Positions 1-7,661 of a stretch of DNA of 64,000 bases are shown here, one piece after another. The translations under genes and the position numbers were made by a program. Position 1 is the stretch's first letter, and each line of letters starts with the position of its first letter. The notes beneath the pieces were generated by a model. It was not told the origin of the DNA. It was given only the letters and a program-made list of their open reading frames with translations, and ran no database searches. This stretch comes from CAWAMD01 sp963783045 (GTDB lineage Bacteria; Actinomycetota; Nitriliruptoria; Nitriliruptorales; Nitriliruptoraceae), in NCBI GenBank assembly GCA_963783045.1, contig CAWAMD010000009.1, positions 124,001-188,000 of the forward strand. Reading direction: 5' to 3'.

Positions 1-1
1 G

Positions 2-406
2 GCCGTCGCGCAGGGGGCGACGGCCCAGGGTGCGCAGACGGCGCGTGCCGCGATGGACCTCTACCAGGGTGACCTGCTTCCCGCCGACCCTTACGAGGCG
101 TGGGTGGTCACGAACCGGGAGGTCCTCCGCCGGCTGCTCATCCGCTGCCTCGATGTCGTCGCCGAGGCCAGCGTCGCGTCCGGTGACCTCGACGAGGCGC
201 TGGCGGCGCTCGACCGCAGCCTCGAGCTCGAGCCGTACGACGAGGACCGGTACATCCGCGCGGCGACGCTGCTCCGCAGTCGCGGTCAGCAGGGGTCCGC
301 ACGCGCGATGCTCCGCCGCTGCCGTCGTCGGCTGGGAGAGCTGGACCTCCCGGCCTCGGCCGCCTTCCAGCGGCTCGCGGCCGAGCTGCAGGTGTCGGTG
401 GACTGA
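2..406 (+). CDS. BTAD-domain transcriptional regulator, C-terminal part (5' end outside window)
   Basis: The reading frame is open from base 2 to a TGA at 404-406, so the true start lies upstream of the window. The visible 134 residues are helical and include a YQGDLLPADPYEAW segment, followed by TPR-like helices with ALAALDRSLELEPYDED. That combination is typical of the bacterial transcriptional activator domain found in SARP/AfsR-like and large BTAD regulators. The DNA-binding part is not visible, so neither the target nor the subclass can be named. The last helix (AAFQRLAAELQVSVD) looks like a natural C-terminus. It is convergent with the dehydrogenase that follows, with only 12 bases between the two stops. 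Confidence 0.75.
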   Translation, partial: AVAQGATAQGAQTARAAMDLYQGDLLPADPYEAWVVTNREVLRRLLIRCLDVVAEASVASGDLDEALAALDRSLELEPYDEDRYIRAATLLRSRGQQGSARAMLRRCRRRLGELDLPASAAFQRLAAELQVSVD

Positions 407-418
407 CGCGCTCTCGCG

Positions 419-1363
419 TCAGTAGCCGAGCGCCACGTCGACGGGTCCGACCAGCGGCTCACCGGCGGCGTAGCGGCGGACGTTCTCGCGGACGCGCTGG
501 GAGAGCAGCGGCACCGCCATCGCCGGCGTGTTGCCGACGTGCGGGCTGACGAGCACGTCCTCCCGGTCCCACAGCGGATGCCCCTCGGGCAGCGGCTCGG
601 GGTCGGTCACATCGAGTGCCGCGCCGGCGAGTGGCCCGTGCTCCAGCGCGGCGAGGAGGTCGTCGGTGACGACGTGCTCACCACGGGCGACGTTGACGAG
701 CCAGGCGCCGTCGGCGAGTCGGCCGAGCACGTCGGCGTCCACGACCCCTCGCGTCTCCCTCGTCAGCGCGAGCGCCAGGACGAGCAGGTCGGCGCCGTCC
801 ACGGCCGCGTGCAGGCGGTCGGGACCGACCACCGAGGCAGCACCCTCCATGGCGGCGGGGTGGCGGCGCACCACCCGCACCTCGCAGCCGAACGGACCGA
901 GCAGCCGCAGCAGCGACGTGGCGATGGCCCCGCCGCCGAGGATCGTCACCCTGGCGCCGAGCAGGTTGGTGCCGGCCGGATCGGTCCAGCGGCGCGCGCG
1001 TGCGTAGCCGTGGAGGTGGCGCATCCCGGCCAGGGCGAGTGCGAGCGCGTGCTCGGCCACCGGCTCGGCGTAGACACCCTTCCCGCAGGTCCACACGTGG
1101 GCGTCGTCGAGCACCGGGACGAAGGGTTCGATGCCGGCCCACGGCAGCTGCACCCATCGGATGCCGGGATGCTGCGCGAGGGTGTCGGCCAGGGCGTCGG
1201 CGCCGCTGCTGTCCGTCCAGACCAGCGCCTCCGCGTCGGCAGGGGGCACGATCCGACCGCCGCCGGCCCGCACGGCGTCCGCCAGCCAGGGACGGCGCTC
1301 GGCGGGGACCACGGCGCAGCGGACCGTCCGGGGGACCTGCGGCATGGCGGCGTCGTCGGACAC
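419..1363 (-). CDS. D-isomer-specific 2-hydroxyacid dehydrogenase family protein
   Basis: The 314-residue product fits the NAD(P)-dependent D-2-hydroxyacid dehydrogenase family, which interconverts 2-keto acids and D-2-hydroxy acids in the cytoplasm. A Rossmann motif (ILGGGAIATSLLR) lies near residues 140-155. The catalytic triad is readable: Arg in NVARGEHV, Glu in VTDPEPLP and His in SPHVGNTPA. An aspartate that would select NAD at the end of the second beta strand is not clear; VVRRHP suggests NADP, as in glyoxylate/hydroxypyruvate reductases. The start is GTG at 1363 with AGGAG eight bases upstream; a second start (ATG) lies six codons in. The substrate cannot be told from sequence. It is divergent from murI. 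Confidence 0.85.
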   Translation of the reverse strand: MSDDAAMPQVPRTVRCAVVPAERRPWLADAVRAGGGRIVPPADAEALVWTDSSGADALADTLAQHPGIRWVQLPWAGIEPFVPVLDDAHVWTCGKGVYAEPVAEHALALALAGMRHLHGYARARRWTDPAGTNLLGARVTILGGGAIATSLLRLLGPFGCEVRVVRRHPAAMEGAASVVGPDRLHAAVDGADLLVLALALTRETRGVVDADVLGRLADGAWLVNVARGEHVVTDDLLAALEHGPLAGAALDVTDPEPLPEGHPLWDREDVLVSPHVGNTPAMAVPLLSQRVRENVRRYAAGEPLVGPVDVALGY

Positions 1364-1439
1364 GTCACGGACTCCTCTCGGTCGGCGCCGCCGGCCCCCG
1401 GCCCCGGCCGGGGCAAGGCGGCGTGACAGGGACTCTCGG

Positions 1440-1481
1440 CCACGCTACCTGCACGCTGCGTGGGAATGGGTGGGATAGCGT
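1440..1481 (+). promoter_or_regulatory. possible murI promoter and dyad
   Basis: A TAGCGT hexamer at 1476-1481 could be the -10 of murI, 36 bases before its GTG. Upstream, CCACGC (1440-1445) and GCGTGG (1458-1463) form a perfect 6-bp inverted repeat that could be an operator. No clear -35 is visible, so this is a weak call. Confidence 0.3.
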
Positions 1482-1517
1482 CCCGCTCGAACGCACCTCG
1501 CCGCGACCGGGACCACC

Positions 1518-2336
1518 GTGAACGAACGACCGATCGGGGTGTTCGACAGCGGCCTGGGCGGCCTCACGGTCTTCCAGGCCATGGCCGACCTGCTGCCGCA
1601 CGAGCATCTCATCTACCTCGGGGACACGGCTCGCTATCCCTACGGCGACAAGTCCCGCGAGGTGCTGCAGGCCTACGCCCTGCAGATCACGGACTTCCTC
1701 GTGGCCGAGGGCGTGAAGATGGTGGTCGTCGCCTGCAACTCCGCGACGGCCGCCGCGCTCGAACTCCTCCAGGAGCGCTACCCGATCCCGGTCATCGGCG
1801 TCGTCGAGCCGGGGGTGCGCGCGGCGCTTCAGGCCACGCGCAGCGGTCGCGTCGGCGTCATCGGCACCGAGATGACCGCCGTGTCCCGAATCTACGAGCG
1901 CACCTCCGGTCGGCTGCGCACCGGGCTGGACATGACGGTCCAGGCGTGTCCCGGCTTCGTCGAGCTGGTCGAGTCGGGCGAGACCCGCAGCCGGCGCGCG
2001 AAGGCCGTCGTGGCCGAGCGGCTCGTCCCGCTCGCCGGCGAGGACATCGACACGCTCGTGCTCGGGTGCACCCACTATCCGCTGCTCGCGCGGACCATCA
2101 GCGAGGCACTCGGCCGCGACGTGACGCTCGTCTCCAGCGCCGACGAGACCGCCTTCGAGGTCCGCCGCATCATGGAGTCGACCGGCTGGGGCCGTGACCG
2201 GCGCACGGCCGGGTCCCGCCGCTTCTTCACCACGGGCGATCCGGCGCGCTTCCGCCAGCTCGGGCAGCGGTTCCTCGGCACGCCGCTCGCCGACGTGCGT
2301 GCTCACCACTGGGAGCCGGCCTCCGCCGCCAGCTGA
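1518..2336 (+). CDS. murI: glutamate racemase
   Basis: MurI converts L-glutamate to D-glutamate for peptidoglycan stem peptides. The 272-residue protein begins with the family signature GVFDSGLGGLTVF, carries TARYPYG, and has both catalytic cysteines: Cys73 in VACNSATA and Cys184 in LGCTHYPLL. The length is normal and the frame is intact. The start is GTG at 1518. The ribosome-binding site is poor (GGGACCACC), so translation may depend on other features. The gene stands alone, divergent from the dehydrogenase and convergent with the M20 hydrolase across a palindromic repeat. Ddl at 44.6 kb serves the same pathway. Confidence 0.95.
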   Translation: MNERPIGVFDSGLGGLTVFQAMADLLPHEHLIYLGDTARYPYGDKSREVLQAYALQITDFLVAEGVKMVVVACNSATAAALELLQERYPIPVIGVVEPGVRAALQATRSGRVGVIGTEMTAVSRIYERTSGRLRTGLDMTVQACPGFVELVESGETRSRRAKAVVAERLVPLAGEDIDTLVLGCTHYPLLARTISEALGRDVTLVSSADETAFEVRRIMESTGWGRDRRTAGSRRFFTTGDPARFRQLGQRFLGTPLADVRAHHWEPASAAS

Positions 2337-2354
2337 CCCACTCCCTCTCTCGGC

Positions 2355-2480
2355 GCACTAGTGCGTTCAGGCACGCACGCGTGCTTCAACGCACTAGTGC
2401 GCGCGGGCACGCACGCGTGCTTCAACGCACTAGTGCGCGCGGGCACGCACGCGTGCTTCAACGCACTAGTGCGCGCGGGC
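2355..2480. repeat. 36-bp tandem repeat made of GCACNNGTGC palindromes
   Basis: Three full 36-bp units (2355-2390, 2391-2426, 2427-2462) are followed by half a unit (2463-2480). Each unit holds two perfect 10-bp palindromes, GCACTAGTGC and GCACGCGTGC, both of the form GCACNNGTGC. Units 2 and 3 are identical; unit 1 differs by a few bases (GTTCAG for GCGCGG). The half unit overlaps the last codons and the TAG stop of the M20 gene on the minus strand. There are no spacers, so this is not a CRISPR array. It lies between two convergent genes and may act in termination or as a protein-binding array. Confidence 0.9.
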
Positions 2481-3644
2481 CGCTGCCACGTCGACGGCGA
2501 GCAGACGCTCGCGCAGCGCAGCGTCACCAGCGGCGTCGATCGCGGTCCACGCCATCGCCACCGCCCCGTCGAGCACCGCCCGGTCCGCCGACGGGGCCGC
2601 GCAGGCGGCCGCGAACTCCGGCTGGTGGTTCACCGCGTCGCCGGCGTCCACGGCGACCATGGGATGGATCGTCGGCATGACCAGCGACACGTTCGCCATG
2701 TCGGTCGAGCCCACCATCTGCTGCGTCTCGACGTCCAGGTCGTCGAACGCGCGTCCGAGCGCCTGGGCGTTGCGGATGTAGAGGGCCGCCAGGTCGTGGT
2801 CGGCCCGGAACTCCGAGTAGGCCGGCGTCGGCTCCTCGATGCGGAGCTCGCAGCCGGTGGCGAGCGCCCCCGCCTCGAAGCAGCGGTAGACGCGGGGCTT
2901 CAGCGCCGCGAGCCGCTCGAGGGTGGCGGCGCGCACGTACCACTCGCCGGCGGTGCGCTCGGGCACGATGTTCGGTGCATCGCCACCGTCGGTCACGATG
3001 CCGTGCACCCGGTCGCTCGGGTCGAGGTGCTGACGCAGGAGCCCGACGGCGACCTGCGCGACGGTCAGCGCGTCGGCGGCGTTCACGCCCCGCTGCGGGA
3101 ACATGGAGGCGTGGGCGGACCGGCCCGTGTAGTGGACCTGGAAGGGCTGGACGGCGAGCGTCCCCATGGCCGGCAGCTCCCACGGCGCCGGGTGGACCAT
3201 CATCGCGAGATGGCAGCCGTCGAACGCGCCGTGGTCGAGGAGGTGGACCTTGCCGCCGCCGCTCTCCTCGGCCGGCGTGCCGAGCACGCGGACCCGGAGG
3301 CCGACCTCGTCGGCGACCGCGGCGAGCGCCAGCCCGGCCCCCACGGCCGCCGCCGCGATGACGTTGTGTCCGCAGGCGTGGCCGATCCCCGGCAGCGCGT
3401 CGTACTCGGCGCACACGGCGACGGTGAGCGGCCCGCTGCCCGCCTCGGCCACGAACGCGGTCGGCATGTCGGCCACCCCGGTCGTGACCGCGAACCCGCC
3501 GCCGGCCAGCAGCTCGGCGGTCCAGTGGGCGGCCTGGACCTCGGCGAAGGCGATCTCCGGGTTGGCATGGATGCGATGGCTGAGGTCGACCAGCTGGTCG
3601 CCGACCGCCTCGACCGTTGCCTGTGCCTGTGCGCGGGGCTCCAT
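2466..3644 (-). CDS. M20 family metallohydrolase (amidohydrolase/aminoacylase type)
   Basis: The 392-residue protein is a zinc-dependent M20 (M20D-like) amidohydrolase, the group that includes p-aminobenzoyl-glutamate hydrolase and aminoacylase-like enzymes. Metal-site segments are visible: AEYDALPGIGHACGHN near residues 88-105, and the EES pair in GTPAEESGGGK near 130. The dimerisation domain follows (HYTGRSAHASMFPQRGVNAADA), and a second catalytic stretch comes near the C-terminus (STDMANVSLVMPTIHP). The likely role is hydrolysis of an N-acyl or peptide-like amide in the cytoplasm; the substrate is unknown. The ATG at 3644 is chosen because the family N-terminus starts there. Its 3' end is embedded in the 36-bp repeat. 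Confidence 0.85.
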   Translation of the reverse strand: MEPRAQAQATVEAVGDQLVDLSHRIHANPEIAFAEVQAAHWTAELLAGGGFAVTTGVADMPTAFVAEAGSGPLTVAVCAEYDALPGIGHACGHNVIAAAAVGAGLALAAVADEVGLRVRVLGTPAEESGGGKVHLLDHGAFDGCHLAMMVHPAPWELPAMGTLAVQPFQVHYTGRSAHASMFPQRGVNAADALTVAQVAVGLLRQHLDPSDRVHGIVTDGGDAPNIVPERTAGEWYVRAATLERLAALKPRVYRCFEAGALATGCELRIEEPTPAYSEFRADHDLAALYIRNAQALGRAFDDLDVETQQMVGSTDMANVSLVMPTIHPMVAVDAGDAVNHQPEFAAACAAPSADRAVLDGAVAMAWTAIDAAGDAALRERLLAVDVAAARAH

Positions 3645-3732
3645 CCGCCTCCTTCCGACGGCCGAACGCTACCGGCGTCGCCGCGCCTCCGGAGCGTCCG
3701 ACGTCGATGCGCGGCCGCCCGGGGCGAGCATC

Positions 3733-3738
3733 TACCGT
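3733..3738 (+). promoter_or_regulatory. -10 hexamer for a leaderless HAD-hydrolase mRNA
   Basis: TACCGT lies exactly seven bases before the ATG at 3746, which would place transcription start at or next to the start codon. The same TANNNT-N7-ATG arrangement precedes the DUF368 gene and serB. No Shine-Dalgarno sequence is present here, which agrees with a leaderless transcript. Confidence 0.5.
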
Positions 3739-3745
3739 TGCCGGC

Positions 3746-4336
3746 ATGGCCACCCCGCTCCGCGCCGTCGTCTTCGACCTCATGGACACCGTCGTCCGCG
3801 ACCCGTACCGGGAGGCCCTCGAGGCGGCCACCGGTCTGCCGCTGCGGGAGCTCTTCCGGCGCCGGGACGCCGGCGCGTACCCGGCCTTCGAGCGGGGGGA
3901 GCTGTCCGAGGCCGAGTACTGGTCCGTGTACGAGGACGCCGGGCTCGAGGTGGACGTGGACGTTTTCCACGACGCCCGCCGCAGTGGCTACGCCTGGCTG
4001 CCCGGCATGCGGGAGCTGCTCGACGACCTGGGCGGCATGGTCCTGCGCGTCGCGGCCTCGAACTACCCGCTGTGGATCGAGGAGCTCGCCGACGGGCTGC
4101 TGATCGGCCGCTTCGAGCGGGTCCTCGCCAGCCACCACCTCGGGGTCCGCAAGCCCGACGAGACCTTCTACCGGGAGCTGCTCGCCGAGCTCGGGCTGCC
4201 CGCCGCTGCGGCGCTCTTCGTCGACGATCGGGAGGACAACGTCGTCGCTGCCCACAGCGTCGGCATGCGGGCACACCGGTTCGTCGATGCCGACGATCTC
4301 CGGGCGCGCCTGAGGGACGAGGGCCTCGAGGTCTGA
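3746..4336 (+). CDS. HAD superfamily hydrolase
   Basis: This 196-residue HAD-fold hydrolase has all four motifs. Motif I is FDLMDTV (nucleophile and acid/base aspartates, residues 10-15), motif II is the Ser of VAASNYP, motif III is the Lys of VRKPDETFY, and motif IV is FVDDREDNV. A small helical cap sits between motifs I and II, as in the phosphoglycolate phosphatase/haloacid dehalogenase-like subfamily. It is probably a cytoplasmic phosphatase of small metabolites; the substrate cannot be assigned. The ATG at 3746 is preferred over upstream codons because HAD motif I must lie close to the N-terminus and a -10 hexamer sits seven bases before it. Confidence 0.85.
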   Translation: MATPLRAVVFDLMDTVVRDPYREALEAATGLPLRELFRRRDAGAYPAFERGELSEAEYWSVYEDAGLEVDVDVFHDARRSGYAWLPGMRELLDDLGGMVLRVAASNYPLWIEELADGLLIGRFERVLASHHLGVRKPDETFYRELLAELGLPAAAALFVDDREDNVVAAHSVGMRAHRFVDADDLRARLRDEGLEV

Positions 4337-4356
4337 GCAGCCCCGGCGAGCGCAGG

Positions 4357-4407
4357 CCCGGGCGGTGCGGGCGCGCGGGCGGTGCGGGCGCCCGGGCGGT
4401 GCGGGCG
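4357..4407. repeat. three 17-bp direct repeats after the HAD gene
   Basis: Three copies of a 17-bp GC-only-plus-T unit (4357-4373, 4374-4390, 4391-4407), consensus CSCGGGCGGTGCGGGCG, fill the short gap between the HAD and RDD gene ends. Copies 1 and 3 are identical. The function is unknown; it may simply be a slippage product. Confidence 0.8.
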
Positions 4408-4412
4408 CGTGG

Positions 4413-4883
4413 CTACGCCGCGACGACGGCGGTCCGGGCGAGCCGGTCGTGCATGCCCCGACGATCGGGCGCCATCACGGTCGAGGTGATCGCGAGCAGC
4501 AGCAGGAAGGTCATGAGCGGGCCGGCAGCGAGCACGGGGACGAGGAACCCGAGGAACAGCCACCCCTTGCGCACGAGCGCCGCGACGGCGCCCACGTGCC
4601 GGTCTGGCTCCGCGTCCTCGCCGAGCAGCCGGACCACCCGCAACCCGAACAGGCGCTTGCCCGGCGTCCGTCCCGTGAACCCTTCGAAGGCCACGAAGTA
4701 GCCGATGCCGACGACCGCCAGGCTGGGCCGCAACCAGCCCGGGACCGGCTGGTCGGCGCCGCCGGCCACGATGTAGCCGATCGTCAGCATCGCCCCGGCC
4801 ACGAGGAAGAGGTCGACGAGCACGGCCGCGATCCGCCGCCCGGTCCGGGCGGGCTCCCACGTCCCGGGTGCGGCGTCCGTCAT
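4413..4883 (-). CDS. RDD family membrane protein (second of a pair)
   Basis: A 156-residue integral membrane protein of the RDD family, named for its Arg-Asp-Asp residues. The N-terminal ARTGRRIAAVLVDLFLVAGAML gives the first membrane helix with the conserved Arg and Asp; FEGFTGRTPGKRLFGLRVV is the family's most conserved segment; the C-terminal helix LMTFLLLLAITSTVM is followed by RRGMHDRLARTAVV. RDD proteins are thought to be transport-related, some as Na+(Li+)/H+ antiporters, but the function of this one is not known. It starts at the ATG at 4883, which overlaps the stop of the preceding RDD gene (ATGA), so the two are translationally coupled. Confidence 0.85.
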   Translation of the reverse strand: MTDAAPGTWEPARTGRRIAAVLVDLFLVAGAMLTIGYIVAGGADQPVPGWLRPSLAVVGIGYFVAFEGFTGRTPGKRLFGLRVVRLLGEDAEPDRHVGAVAALVRKGWLFLGFLVPVLAAGPLMTFLLLLAITSTVMAPDRRGMHDRLARTAVVAA

Positions 4884-5371
4884 GCTGCGTTCAGCACGAT
4901 CGTGCCGGCCATCCGGTCGTGGAACCCCTCGCCGCGTGCGTCCGACAAGATGGTGATCACGATCACGATCACGACCACGACCTCGGCCAGGCTCCCGAGG
5001 ACCCCCACGATGCCGAGCAGCAGCCACCAGTTGCGCCGCATCGCCGCGTCGGCGTCCATCGGCTGGCCGTCGACCCGCACGACGTGCATCTGCAGCACCT
5101 GCTTGCCGACGGTCTGGCCCCGGGTTCCCTCCATCCACACGAAGTAGCCGAAGTGCGCGGCGGCGACGATCAGGCTGCTGACGAACGGGCCGCGCCACAG
5201 GCCGAACGTCCCGACGACCGCCCCCACCGGGAGCCCGACCAGCAGCCCATCGAGCAGGCGGGCCAGGAACCGCTTGCCGAGCCCGGGCAGCTCCGCGTCC
5301 GCCGCGGACGGTCCACCGCCGGGATAGCCACCGTACGGCGGCGGGGGTGGGGGAGGCTGCTGATCGCTCAT
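4880..5371 (-). CDS. RDD family membrane protein (first of a pair)
   Basis: A 163-residue RDD-family membrane protein. The cytoplasmic N-terminus is rich in proline and glycine (QQPPPPPPPYGGYPGGGP), a common feature of actinobacterial RDD proteins. The first helix begins GKRFLARLLDGLLVGLPVGA, with the Arg/Asp pair, and the signature EGTRGQTVGKQVLQMHVV follows. A very hydrophobic helix (LAEVVVVIVIVITILS) comes before the terminal GFHDRMAGTIVL. It resembles its downstream partner, suggesting an old duplication or a two-subunit membrane complex. The ATG at 5371 is the only start that keeps the whole proline-rich leader. It is divergent from leuB. Confidence 0.85.
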   Translation of the reverse strand: MSDQQPPPPPPPYGGYPGGGPSAADAELPGLGKRFLARLLDGLLVGLPVGAVVGTFGLWRGPFVSSLIVAAAHFGYFVWMEGTRGQTVGKQVLQMHVVRVDGQPMDADAAMRRNWWLLLGIVGVLGSLAEVVVVIVIVITILSDARGEGFHDRMAGTIVLNAA

Positions 5372-5489
5372 CGACGGCCCTGACGACAGCGAGGAGGCGC
5401 CGGACCTGCCGACCGGCGTCGAGCCACGCTACCGGCCGGCGCCTGCGCCCGTGGACGCCCGGGAAGCGGAGCCCGCGCCGGTGCACCGT

Positions 5490-5495
5490 TAGGAT
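5490..5495 (+). promoter_or_regulatory. candidate -10 for leuB-ilvE
   Basis: TAGGAT, 72 bases before the leuB ATG, matches the TAGGAT/TAGGCT hexamers that recur upstream of other genes here. A consensus -35 is not obvious. I see no leucine-rich leader peptide in the intervening leader. Confidence 0.35.
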
Positions 5496-5567
5496 GCCCG
5501 GCCACCGCATGCCGAGGCGCCGTCGGTGTCGCGGAGCGCAGCACGCGGACACGATCGAGGAGATCCC

Positions 5568-6629
5568 ATGCCCACGCACCGGATCGCCGTACTCGGCGGC
5601 GACGGCATCGGCCCCGAGGTGGTCGCCGAAGGGCTGAAGGTGCTCGACGCGCTCGAGCCGGTCGAGGGCTTCGCGACCGAACGGGTCGACTACGACCTCG
5701 GCGGGCGCCGCTACCTGCGCACCGGCGAGGTCCTCTCGGACGAGACGCTCGAGGAGCTGCGAAGGTTCGACGCCATCTACCTCGGCGCCGTCGGGACCCC
5801 CGACGTGCCACCCGGTGTCATCGAGCGCGGCCTGCTCCTGAAGCTGCGCTTCACCTTCGACCAGTACGTGAACCTGCGACCGGTCAAGCTCTATCCCGGC
5901 ATCACCTCGCCCGTCGCCGGACTGACGCCCGAGCGCTGCGACTTCGTGGTCGTGCGCGAGAACACCGAGGGCGTCTACGCCGGTGCCGGTGGCACCCTCT
6001 ACCAGGGCACGCCGCAGGAGGTCGCGACCCAGGAGTCGGTGAACACCCGCCACGGCGTCGAGCGTGTCCTGCGCTACGCCTTCGAGCAGGCCCGCTCCCG
6101 CGACGGGCGGCTCACCCTGGTGCACAAGACGAACGTGCTCACCCACGCCGGCGGCCTGTGGTCACGGACCTTCGCGGAGGTCGGGGACGCCGACTTCCCC
6201 GACGTCGAGCGTGAGTACGTCCACGTCGACGCGGCCTGCCTGTACTTCGTGACCCAGCCCGAGCGCTTCGACGTGGTCGTGACCGAGAACCTGTTCGGCG
6301 ACATCATCACCGACCTCGGCGCCGCCATCCAGGGCGGGATGGGCCTCGCGGCGTCAGGCAACATCGACCCGACCCGGCGTGCGCCCTCGATGTTCGAGCC
6401 GGTGCACGGCTCGGCGCCGGACATCGCCGGGTCCGGCACGGCGGACCCGACGGCGGCCGTGATGAGCGTCGGCATGATGCTCGCCTTCCTCGGCGAGACG
6501 TCGGCCGCCGGCCGGGTGGACCGTGCGGTCGCCGGATGGCTCGCCGAGCGTGCGGGCACGGACGGGAGCGGTCTGGGATACTCGACGGCCGAGGCGGGCG
6601 ATCGACTGGCCGAGCTGGCGAGCCGATAA
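5568..6629 (+). CDS. leuB: 3-isopropylmalate dehydrogenase
   Basis: LeuB oxidatively decarboxylates 3-isopropylmalate in leucine synthesis, and the same enzyme handles methylmalate in the citramalate route to isoleucine. The 353-residue protein starts with HRIAVLGGDGIGPEVV and has the NLRPVKLYPG substrate segment. It also has the catalytic Tyr/Lys regions (ENTEGVYAGAGG; LVHKTNVLTHAGG), the metal-binding aspartates in TENLFGDIITDLGAA, and the NAD-site segment EPVHGSAPDIAGSG. At this length it fits the shorter, actinobacterial LeuB class, though related isocitrate-type dehydrogenases share these motifs. The ATG at 5568 has GAGGAG six bases upstream. ilvE follows after 32 bases, probably in one operon. 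Confidence 0.88.
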   Translation: MPTHRIAVLGGDGIGPEVVAEGLKVLDALEPVEGFATERVDYDLGGRRYLRTGEVLSDETLEELRRFDAIYLGAVGTPDVPPGVIERGLLLKLRFTFDQYVNLRPVKLYPGITSPVAGLTPERCDFVVVRENTEGVYAGAGGTLYQGTPQEVATQESVNTRHGVERVLRYAFEQARSRDGRLTLVHKTNVLTHAGGLWSRTFAEVGDADFPDVEREYVHVDAACLYFVTQPERFDVVVTENLFGDIITDLGAAIQGGMGLAASGNIDPTRRAPSMFEPVHGSAPDIAGSGTADPTAAVMSVGMMLAFLGETSAAGRVDRAVAGWLAERAGTDGSGLGYSTAEAGDRLAELASR

Positions 6630-6661
6630 CTGCGCGGATCCAGGAACGGGAGACGACACCG

Positions 6662-7593
6662 ATGCCCTTCCCCAAGGCCGAGAAGATCTGGATGAACGGC
6701 GAGCTCGTCGACTGGGACGAGGCCCGCGTCCACGTCCTCACGCCGACGCTGCACTACGGCTACGGCGTCTTCGAGGGGATCCGCGCCTACGCGACCGACC
6801 GCGGGCCGGCCGTGTTCCAGCTCGACGCGCACGTCGCGGCGGATGCTGAAGCTCCGCGAAGATCTACCCGCCGCTCGACGACATCCCCTACGGCCACGAC
6901 GACATCGTCGCCGCCATCGTCGAGACCATCCGCGTGAACGGGCACGAGGACGGCTGCTACATCCGCCCGACGATCTTCCTCGACTACGGCGAGATCGGCC
7001 TCAACCCGCTGCCGTCGAAGCCGGTGCTGGCCATCGCCACCTGGGAGTGGGGCGCCTACCTCGGCGAGGATGCGCTCGTCAACGGCGTGAAGGTCACCTT
7101 CAGCTCCTTCCGGCGCATCGGCAAGAACACCATCCCGCCGGCGGGCAAGGCCAACGGCCAGTACCTGAACAGCTCGCTCGCGAAGGTCGAGGCGCTGCGG
7201 GCCGGCTACGACGAGGCGATCATGCTGTCCGAGGACGGCTACATCGCCGAGGGCACCGGCGAGAACGTCTTCGTGATCGCGGACGGCGTGCTGCTCACCC
7301 CGCCGCTGCACGACGGTCCGCTCGGCGGCGTCACCCGCTCGAGCGTCATCCAGATCGCCCGTGACCTCGGCGTCGAGGTGGTCGAGCAGTCGCTCGTGCG
7401 CACCGACCTCTACCTCGCCGACGAGGCGTTCCTGACCGGCACCGCGGCCGAGCTCACCCCGATCCGCGAGGTGGACGGCCGCGAGATCGGCAAGCGCGGA
7501 CCGATCACCGAGAAGATCCAGACCACCTTCATGGACGCCGTGCGCGGCCGGCTGGACCAGTACAAGGACTGGCTCACCTACGTCTACGAGTAG
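6662..7593 (+). CDS. ilvE: branched-chain amino acid aminotransferase, disrupted by two +1 frameshifts
   Basis: IlvE is the PLP enzyme for the last step of Ile, Leu and Val synthesis. The first part (MPFPKAEKIWMNGELVDW to AVFQLDAHVA) is in frame with the ATG at 6662. An extra G at 6838/6839 and an extra C at 6852 then move the frame twice. Removing both restores continuous sequence through VARMLKSAKIYPPLDDIPYG into NGHEDGCYIRPTIFLDYG and on to the stop at 7593. The PLP lysine region (GKANGQYLNSSLAK) and the family motif YIAEGTGENVFVI are intact. Restored, it is about 309 residues, a normal length. Two insertions 13 bases apart in a gene otherwise well conserved point to sequence error. The RBS is GGGAG. 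Confidence 0.85.
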
Positions 7594-7661
7594 CCGAGCG
7601 GTCGGGGAAGGAGAACCCCCGCGGGTACCCTGGCGACCCGGACTCGACGCGAGGAGGACGG

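Noticed and set aside
2355..2480. Regular 36-bp repeats suggesting a CRISPR array
   Set aside because: The units are contiguous with no spacers between them, only 3.5 copies exist, and no cas gene is nearby.
2361..2680. Plus-strand open frames through the 36-bp repeat (12-residue repeated peptide THACFNALVRAG)
   Set aside because: They lie in non-coding repeat and antisense to the M20 gene; the periodic peptide is just the 36-bp repeat translated.
5372..5567. Searched for a leucine-rich leader peptide upstream of leuB like the one upstream of cimA
   Set aside because: No frame with clustered Leu, Ile or Val codons and no matching hairpins were found.
6843..7364. Separate Arg-rich protein starting inside ilvE
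   Set aside because: It is the middle frame created between the two inserted bases plus shadow translation of ilvE.
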